A DNA stretch of 11,706 nt from RUG754 sp964345365 (GTDB lineage Bacteria > Bacillota > Clostridia > Peptostreptococcales > Anaerovoracaceae). Each line of letters begins with the position of its first letter. The stretch's first letter is position 1. Below the pieces are notes generated by a model. It did no database searches. It was not told the DNA's origin and was given only the letters and a program-made list of their open reading frames with translations. This document shows positions 6,343 through 11,706 of the stretch, piece by piece. The position numbers were made by a program, and so were the translations under genes. The stretch spans positions 1-11,706 of the forward strand of contig CAYFQR010000036.1 in NCBI GenBank assembly GCA_964345365.1, given 5' to 3'.

Positions 6343-7083
6343 TTATTTGCTATAGTATCCGTAGCCGTAACCATAGCCATATTTGCCGTAGTAACCTCCT
6401 TTATTGGCCACTACCCTGTTAAGCACTATGCCAAGAAGCGGACAGCCGGCCCGCTCGAGCTGCTTGATGGCGTTTCTTACGGCGGAGCGGGAGGTTTGAT
6501 TGCTCCTTACAGCGAGGATGGCCCCGTCGCAGAGACTGCCGATTCTGACCGCGTCGGACACGACTCCAAGCGGCGGAGAGTCAATAAACACATATCTATA
6601 GTTCTTACCCAGCCAATCAATCATCGCCTCATACCTCTTGCTTTCAAGAAGCATAGACGGATTGATTATATTCTCCGCATTCGGAATTATATCACCGTAC
6701 GGTTTGTCTGTATGAAGGATGATTTCTCTTATATCCGTTGATGAATCCGAGAGGAACTGAGATGTACCCTTTATTTCGAGTCCGTCTTCTCTCCTCATCT
6801 TATACACCTTTACCATATTCGATTTACGCATATCGGCATCAAGCAATACGCACTTTTCTCCCGCAGTCGCCATCTGGCGCCATATATTCATGGCTACGAA
6901 GCTCTTGCCCTCGTTCTCATCGGCACTCGTTATCATTATCTTGCGTATGTCGCTTCCGAGGAATCTGATGTTCACACGGAGCCTGTTAAGAGCTTCCTCT
7001 ACGGCATAAGGCATGTCGGGGTCTATTCCGAAGTTAACCGTTCCTTCGGGAACATAGGTTCTGAATGTCCTGTTATCTTCCAT
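6343..7083 (-). CDS. cpsD: CpsD/Wze-type bacterial tyrosine kinase (BY-kinase)
   Basis: A 246-residue cytoplasmic tyrosine autokinase controlling capsule or exopolysaccharide chain length. It has a P-loop ADENEGKS (54-61, the GEGKS of many relatives read as NEGKS), Walker A' VLLDADMR (79-86) and Walker B VFIDSPP (165-171), in the order typical of BY-kinases. The C-terminus is a tyrosine cluster (YYGKYGYGYGYGYYSK, 231-246) with eight tyrosines, the expected site of autophosphorylation. Firmicute kinases of this type lack their own membrane part and need the CpsC adaptor; that gene is immediately upstream and overlaps this one by 11 bases. I chose the ATG at 7083 over the one at 7107 because a GGGGGCGGG-type purine run precedes it and MEDN fits the family better. 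CpsB (8999-9712) should dephosphorylate the tail. Confidence 0.92.
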   Translation of the reverse strand: MEDNRTFRTYVPEGTVNFGIDPDMPYAVEEALNRLRVNIRFLGSDIRKIMITSADENEGKSFVAMNIWRQMATAGEKCVLLDADMRKSNMVKVYKMRREDGLEIKGTSQFLSDSSTDIREIILHTDKPYGDIIPNAENIINPSMLLESKRYEAMIDWLGKNYRYVFIDSPPLGVVSDAVRIGSLCDGAILAVRSNQTSRSAVRNAIKQLERAGCPLLGIVLNRVVANKGGYYGKYGYGYGYGYYSK

Positions 7084-7873
7084 CTTTAGCCCGCCCCCTT
7101 CTCGCATTGGATTTGTCTTTTTTCTTTGTCTTCATGCCGGTGCTGTCGTCTTTTTTAATACCCTCAAAAGCACTTTCAGGAATTACCGTGAGAGGAAGAA
7201 CCCCGAAATACTTCTCAACATCTTCGCTCGACTTAACGGTGTCATTGGTTATATATCTTATGGTCAGAAGCCCGAGCGCGAGTGCCAGCATGATCAATGC
7301 ACCCAGCATTGTATTCTTCGTAAGAGACGGACTGCTCGGATTCACGGGAAGTATAGCATCTTCAGCTATATTCGGTTTAGGTGCGTCCATGGTCTTCGGA
7401 ATCTGTATCTCGGTCCTAAGCGCTATCGCGTTCGCTATGTCCCTTGCTTCGACTCTGTCAGGGCTTGTAACGGCTATCATTATGATTCTGGTGTTAGGCT
7501 TAACCGAAAGCTCAACCATTTTCAGAACATCCTCGTATGTCTTGTCAAGGTCGAGGTCGCTTATAACTCCTTCGATGATAGGTCTGGTCTTCATAAGCTC
7601 TATATAGTCGGCGGAAATGGATGTTCCGATGTTTATATCCGATAAATCCACCACCGAACCCGAAGACGACGATACCATATACATTATGGAGGTCGCGGTA
7701 TATTTCGGTGTTATGGCGAAACGGGTTACAAGTCCCGAGGCCAAAGCACCTATTAAAAACATAAGTATTATATAAATGAGCTTACTCCTGAAATAGTACA
7801 ACAGGTCGATAAGATCTATCTCAAGCTCCTGATTTTCATGAAATTTATCATTTACATGTTCTGTTTTTGTCAT
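7073..7873 (-). CDS. cpsC: CpsC/Wzz-type polysaccharide chain-length determinant and kinase adaptor
   Basis: A 266-residue membrane protein of the polysaccharide co-polymerase family. The N-terminal segment ELEIDLIDLLYYFRSK (16-31) leads into helix 1 (about 32-50). An extracellular domain spans about 52-187, with YTATSIMYM and SSISAD-like features of the Wzz family and the proline motif NPSSPS (178-183). Helix 2 spans about 189-207. The cytoplasmic segment DTVKSSEDVEKYFGVLPLTVIP (211-232) is the part that engages and activates the kinase in characterised systems. A very basic tail (MKTKKKDKSNARRGR, 247-261) follows and may contact the membrane or the kinase's acidic or tyrosine tail. The start at 7873 has AAAGGA seven bases upstream. 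The gene follows the LCP gene after a 97-base spacer and overlaps cpsD. Confidence 0.92.
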   Translation of the reverse strand: MTKTEHVNDKFHENQELEIDLIDLLYYFRSKLIYIILMFLIGALASGLVTRFAITPKYTATSIMYMVSSSSGSVVDLSDINIGTSISADYIELMKTRPIIEGVISDLDLDKTYEDVLKMVELSVKPNTRIIMIAVTSPDRVEARDIANAIALRTEIQIPKTMDAPKPNIAEDAILPVNPSSPSLTKNTMLGALIMLALALGLLTIRYITNDTVKSSEDVEKYFGVLPLTVIPESAFEGIKKDDSTGMKTKKKDKSNARRGRAKDGR

Positions 7874-7941
7874 TATTTTTTCCTTTATAATACCGTGATG
7901 AATTTGTTATCAGAAATCCTCGCTGTTTTTCGCTCTAAAGA

Positions 7942-7996
7942 GGCTTCAGACCGACATTCCCGCGGTTTTCTCAACTCTCAAGCGGCTTCAGACCGA
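7942..7996. repeat. Imperfect tandem duplication at the LCP gene 3' end, period 42
   Basis: The 13 bases GGCTTCAGACCGA occur at 7942-7954 and 7984-7996, exactly 42 bases apart, and similarity continues on either side with a few changes. The 7984 copy encodes the last residues of the LCP protein (GLKPLES). The other copy lies past its stop, in the same frame, and would encode GLKPL followed by a stop. Confidence 0.75.
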
Positions 7997-9002
7997 TGGC
8001 CTTTTCGAGTATTTCGACGATTGATTCGGTGTCATAATAGAACTCTTGATAGTCCTGTTTATCACCGGGCTGCCTTCCCATTTTATGCTCTCCATCGATT
8101 GATATGATTCCCGTTTCATCGCTTCCTTCGATTTTTTCACCTTTTAGCATATGGTTGGTAATTCTCGAAATGCTTTTAGCATTCATATCAGTCACCGCAG
8201 TATCTATGAGCTCGTTGTAAATATCCTCAGCAATATCAGGATTCTTTTTTGATTTCTCTTTTAGCTGTCCGAGCAAGGCGTTAAGGAATACTCTCTGTCT
8301 CGCCATCCTCTCCTCGTTGGTGCCTTCTCCATAGCTCATCCTGCTTCTTACGAAAAGCTCCGCCTGCTTGTCGGAGAGTTTAATCTTCGCCCCCTTGGTA
8401 AATGCGGGGTCTGCCTTTAGAAGCGCGTCATCGGGTACGGTTATGGTTACGCCTCCGACCGCATCATTAAGCTTATACACATCGTTGATTCCTATCGAAA
8501 AGTATCCGTCTATAGGGAGACCTCCGAACAGCTCCGAAACGGCATTCACCATATTCTCCGCACTCTGAGCGGGATTCATCCCATACCAATTCGCTAAAGA
8601 AATCTGCTGAAAGAAAGACATATCGTCTTCACCGTTCGGGCCTATCATCCTCACTTCGAACATTGTGTTTCGGTCAATTTCGACCAGAGCATATTTATCG
8701 GTTGTCTTGTCAAGGATTGCAAGCAGTAAAAAGTCTGCAACTCCACCGTGGTATCCCTCAGGCGAATCGGCCGATGTGCCGCTTTCGTCCGTACCGAAGA
8801 GCAAATAACTCTCTATATAGTGGTTGGTCTCGTACTCCACTTCATCAATGACGATATCTATATACATGCTGTACTGAGTACGTGAGTTGTCTCCTTTTTT
8901 TTGGCCGGACTTCTCATAATATTTAAGTGCCAGGCCGAATGCTGCAATAACCAGTACGGCGACAACTACACCTGCAATCAGTTTGGCTGTTTCTTTCCTC
9001 AT
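7971..9002 (-). CDS. LytR-CpsA-Psr (LCP) family wall polymer ligase
   Basis: A 343-residue membrane-anchored protein expected to transfer undecaprenyl-linked glycopolymers to peptidoglycan outside the cell. Residues 7-27 form one transmembrane anchor. The LCP domain covers about 63-245: FGTDE (69-73), ADFLLLAILDK (89-99), EIDRNTM (108-114), DAVGGVTITVP (180-190), LFVRSR (216-221) and ERMARQR (231-237). These hold the conserved Asp and Arg residues that bind the pyrophosphate and metal. It is equivalent to CpsA/Wzg but sits second in the operon. Its ATG overlaps the cpsB stop as ATGA, and AGAGAGGTG is the ribosome site, so the two are probably co-translated. The tail after 245 is variable, and its last codons are duplicated just after the stop. 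Confidence 0.92.
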   Translation of the reverse strand: MRKETAKLIAGVVVAVLVIAAFGLALKYYEKSGQKKGDNSRTQYSMYIDIVIDEVEYETNHYIESYLLFGTDESGTSADSPEGYHGGVADFLLLAILDKTTDKYALVEIDRNTMFEVRMIGPNGEDDMSFFQQISLANWYGMNPAQSAENMVNAVSELFGGLPIDGYFSIGINDVYKLNDAVGGVTITVPDDALLKADPAFTKGAKIKLSDKQAELFVRSRMSYGEGTNEERMARQRVFLNALLGQLKEKSKKNPDIAEDIYNELIDTAVTDMNAKSISRITNHMLKGEKIEGSDETGIISIDGEHKMGRQPGDKQDYQEFYYDTESIVEILEKAIGLKPLES

Positions 9003-9712
9003 AATCCCGACACCTCTCTTGCAAGTCTTTGCATCTCATTGAAAATCGGTTCACCGAATTCCGAAATGATATATGACTTGGCTAATTCTATATCAGGCTT
9101 CCTTATCGTGACATTGTGGCAATCACTGCCGATAATTATATCGGCACCGCTTTCTATCAGCCTGCTGCAGAATCTTAATCTCTTTTTGTCGATGTAGAAG
9201 CTCGAAGCATTTATCTGAAAGATAAGCGGCAACTCGAGAACCCTCTCTAATACGGATTTACCGAACATCTGACGTTTCTGAAACTCCGGGTATCTCTCTA
9301 TATGCGCCAATATCACCCTATATCCCTTATGGTCGATGAGGTTGTCTATGTCACGATAGACATGCTCATCCCAATGTGAAAAGGGCATCTCGACGAGCAG
9401 GGACTGCGTCCCCTCAATTGCGAGCTCGGGCAGTTTATCGGCACTCCCGATTCCTTCAAAGTAGTAAACCTCGGCTCCCATAGTTATCTCGGGCAAACCA
9501 TCAATCCCGGACATATGTTTGATGCCTTCAAATGATTCCGTACGCCTTTTTATGAAATCCTCCACACTCATACGATGTGCATAGAAATGCGGGGTGGCGA
9601 CAACATGTCTCACGCCCATACTTGATTCCATTTCGAGCATTTGTCTCGTCATCTCTATATCCTTACTGCCGTCATCCACGGCCGGAAGAATATGTGTGTG
9701 AAAATCAATCAA
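8999..9712 (-). CDS. cpsB: CpsB/CapC-type PHP-domain tyrosine phosphatase
   Basis: A 237-residue metal-dependent protein tyrosine phosphatase (Wzh/YwqE group) that removes phosphate from the kinase tail. The PHP-type metal ligands are visible in order: IDFHTHILPAVDDG at the very N-terminus, VATPHFY, GAEVYYF, LVEMPF, LAHIERYPEF, INASS and IIGSDCHN near the C-terminus. All the expected His, Asp and Glu positions seem kept. The frame reaches a TTG at 9727, but most family members begin directly with the IDxHxH segment, so I prefer the TTG at 9712, which has a weak GGGG nine bases upstream. Neither start is an ATG and neither has a strong ribosome site. It is the first gene of the operon after the promoter at 9806-9834, and its stop overlaps the LCP start. 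Confidence 0.92.
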   Translation of the reverse strand: MIDFHTHILPAVDDGSKDIEMTRQMLEMESSMGVRHVVATPHFYAHRMSVEDFIKRRTESFEGIKHMSGIDGLPEITMGAEVYYFEGIGSADKLPELAIEGTQSLLVEMPFSHWDEHVYRDIDNLIDHKGYRVILAHIERYPEFQKRQMFGKSVLERVLELPLIFQINASSFYIDKKRLRFCSRLIESGADIIIGSDCHNVTIRKPDIELAKSYIISEFGEPIFNEMQRLAREVSGL

Positions 9713-9805
9713 CTGCTTAATCCCCAATTTATTTATAAACTAAATGTAATTGCAAAAATGGAAAAATATAAACATACCCCCACTTTAGCCTCTCTATCAT
9801 CCACT

Positions 9806-9834
9806 ATTTTAACATTCATTTTCAAAGATTGCAA
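9806..9834 (-). promoter_or_regulatory. Candidate promoter of the polysaccharide control operon
   Basis: On the minus strand TTGCAA (9829-9834) and TAAAAT (9806-9811, 5 of 6) are 17 bases apart, and TGT just before the -10 gives an extended TGn element. Transcription would begin near 9799, about 87 bases before cpsB. No terminator is visible after the mutase gene, so read-through from it is also likely. Confidence 0.5.
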
Positions 9835-9850
9835 TATAAATGAGTGTATC

Positions 9851-10939
9851 TTATTTCGTACTAAATTCTGTTCGCTCAAGCATTAGATTCACGGTTTGCA
9901 TCAGTCTTTCTTCTCTGCCTCTTGCTTCTTCTATACTTGCCGCATTCACACTAAGATATACCTTTATCTTAGGTTCTGTGCCCGACGGTCTGATAATCAT
10001 GGAAGATGAGTCCTCAAGGATGAACTTAATCACATCGGCTTTCGGGAGGTCATTGATGCCATCCTTATAGTCAATTTTACCAATAATCTTTATATTTACA
10101 GGTCTTGTATTGATATCCCCATCTTCTTTATTGCAGACATTTCGGAATCTCGTCATTATTTCCTTCATTTTTTCATTACCTGCAGCTCCCGAAAATTCAA
10201 ACGAATATGTCGAGTTGACGCAATAACCATGCTTTTCATGTATTTCTTTGAGCCTTTCAAGCAATGTTTTACCGAGTGACCTATAGTAAGCCGCCATTTC
10301 ACAGACTAAAAGTGTCGCAACTACACCGTCTTTATCACGTACCGAGGTCCCTGCAAGGTATCCGTAGCTCTCTTCGAAGCCGAAGATGAACCTGCTTTCT
10401 TCACCTTTTGATTCAAGACACCCAATCTGTTCTCCGATATACTTGAATCCGGTTAGAACATTTCGAGTTTCAACGCCATAGTAAGTCGCTACCGTTTCGG
10501 CAAGGTCAGATGTAACTATCGTCTTGATAAAAAGCGGTTTCTCCGGCATTTTCCCAAGCTCCGTTCTCCTGCTGCAAATATAATCAAGAAGCAAGATGCC
10601 GACTTCATTGCCTGACAGAAATACATATTCACTGCTCGTTTCAGTATCGTTAATCTTGCTGAAACTTCCATCATTGCTATCTGTTTTGTTCTCCACAGAA
10701 ATATTTGTTTTCACAGTAATTTCAGTACCAGCCCTTTTTACCGCTACCCCTACTCTATCACAGTCAGGGTCGGTGGCTACAACTATGTCCGCCCCTATCT
10801 CCAAGGCAAGTTCAACGCCAAGTCGCATAGCCTCCTTGTTCTCGGGGTTCGGTACAGGACATGTAGGGAATCTTCCGTCAGGTTCAATCTGTTCCTTAAC
10901 GACATTTATGTGTTCGTATACTACAAGATTAAGCTCCAT
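9851..10939 (-). pseudogene. pgcA: Phosphoglucomutase/phosphomannomutase (PgcA-like), C-terminal part after a frameshift
   Basis: This frame encodes the second half of an alpha-D-phosphohexomutase that interconverts hexose-1- and hexose-6-phosphate. It starts within the family sequence (YEHINVVKEQ at 8-17) and holds the metal loop DPDCDR (57-62), the sugar-binding GFEESYGY (187-194) and the phosphate-binding RPSGTEPKIK (317-326), so all downstream active-site elements are intact. The apparent ATG at 10939 has no ribosome site, and its first residues continue an open frame from further upstream, so this is not an independent gene. Residues about 69-104 (TEITVKTNISVENKTDSNDG and following) are an extra Asn/Ser/Thr/Lys-rich stretch not expected between the metal loop and YVFLSGNEVG. 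If the frameshift is an error, this is simply the 3' part of one intact gene of about 609 residues. Confidence 0.85.
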
Positions 10940-11682
10940 GTAATCGGGATATATCCCGAACCGTGAAGCGGTGAATATACAATCTTTATGTCTTTTTTAA
11001 TGTCCTCGTCTATAAGTGACTGATTAAGAGTTTTTTCAAAATATGTTTCCAAGACCCAACCCGGAATATATTCTATCATCCCGATATCGAGTTCCTGCTT
11101 GAAGTCATTTTTTTTAATACCCTCAAAAACGTCAACACCTTCAATCTCTTCCAGTATCTCATCAGCGACCTTAGCTGTTATCTGGCAACCTTCTGAATTA
11201 TACACCTTGTAGCCATTGTAAATGGCCGGATTATGCGAGGCTGTTATAACAATGCCCATCGCACAATTTAATTCCCTGACCGCATATGAGAGGCACGGCA
11301 CCGGCATAATTTCAGGATAAATAAATACTTTAATTCCGTTAGCCGCAAATACTCTCGCCGTCACCTCAGCAAAAACATCCGATTTAACGCGCGAATCGTA
11401 TCCGATGGCTACTTTCCTTTCGGATGCATTAAAGTGCTTTAAAATGTAATTAGAAACTCCCTGCGACGCTTTAGCCACAGTATAGATATTCATACGGTTC
11501 GTGCCGGCACCGATGATGCCGCGCATCCCACTTGTGCCAAACTCCATCTCGCTATAAAAGGCCTCATATATCGCTTCCTCATCCCCCTGCATGGCCCTAA
11601 GTTCGCACACTAAATCCGCATCCCCTACGGCATGCGTAAGCCAGGTGGTATAGGTTTTTGAGAAAAGTGCTGATATTGCCAT
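10921..11682 (-). pseudogene. pgcA: Phosphoglucomutase/phosphomannomutase (PgcA-like), N-terminal part
   Basis: This frame encodes the first 253 residues of the same mutase, read up to an early TAG. It has EFGTSGMRGIIGAGTNRMN (47-65), typical of the PgcA group, and the catalytic serine loop TASHNP (147-152) with the phosphoserine at 149. Family-like sequence continues to IVYSPLHGSGYIPIT, after which the frame is lost. The correct frame resumes one base off within about 20 bases (about 10924-10943), where relatives have about 21, consistent with one missing base. The ATG at 11682 has GGAAG eight bases upstream, and the length before EFGTSG (46 residues) fits the family, so the N-terminus is complete. 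The product would feed glucose-1-phosphate to the polysaccharide genes that follow. The promoter lies beyond the window end. Confidence 0.87.
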
Positions 11683-11706
11683 ATTCTTGTCTTCCGTTAA
11701 GTTCTA

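Noticed and set aside
7874..7970. A separate promoter for cpsC in the spacer after the LCP gene
   Set aside because: A TATTAT is present, but it lies too near the start codon and has no convincing -35 element.
10921..10943. Programmed -1 ribosomal frameshifting between the two mutase frames
   Set aside because: The frame relation fits -1, but there is no X-XXY-YYZ slippery heptamer, no clear downstream structure, and phosphosugar mutases are not known to use it.

Overview
The window looks like a piece of a Clostridia-type (low to moderate GC Firmicutes) genome. The evidence is the families present and the Shine-Dalgarno sites of AGGAGG type. A 100-N gap flanked by two identical 55-base ends shows it is a scaffold of a short-read, possibly metagenomic, assembly. 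I cannot place it to genus. Every gene I accept lies on the minus strand, so the window is read here from high to low coordinates.

Right end (about 9728-11706): a phosphosugar mutase of the PgcA type, broken into two reading frames by an apparent single-base deletion, followed closely by a four-gene exopolysaccharide control operon (8999-9712 PHP tyrosine phosphatase CpsB/Wzh; 7971-9002 LytR-CpsA-Psr ligase; 7073-7873 Wzz/CpsC chain-length adaptor; 6343-7083 CpsD/BY-kinase with a tyrosine-rich tail). The mutase would supply glucose-1-phosphate. The kinase and adaptor pair would control polymerisation, the phosphatase would reset the kinase, and the LCP protein would attach the polymer to the wall. 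No glycosyltransferase, polymerase or flippase gene is in the window.

Middle (about 4863-6342): a small secreted protein with a fibronectin-III-like domain, with a strong promoter, a structured leader of about 140 nt and its own terminator. It is followed by a fragment of an M13-family metallopeptidase that ends inside the 55-base repeat bordering the assembly gap.

Left part (1-4862): a monocistronic sodium:neurotransmitter-symporter-family transporter with promoter and terminator, then a two-gene oxidoreductase operon. That operon has a GlpA-like FAD protein with a BFD-type [2Fe-2S] domain, overlapping by 8 bases a pyridine-nucleotide-disulfide-type oxidoreductase fused to a DUF1667 domain. 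The operon ends in two tandem hairpins.

I found no CRISPR array, tRNA, rRNA, complete insertion sequence or recognisable defence system. The most interesting items are the structured leader, the repeat and gap with the truncated peptidase beside it, the frameshifted mutase, the duplicated 3' end of the LCP gene, and extra polar inserts in two enzymes.
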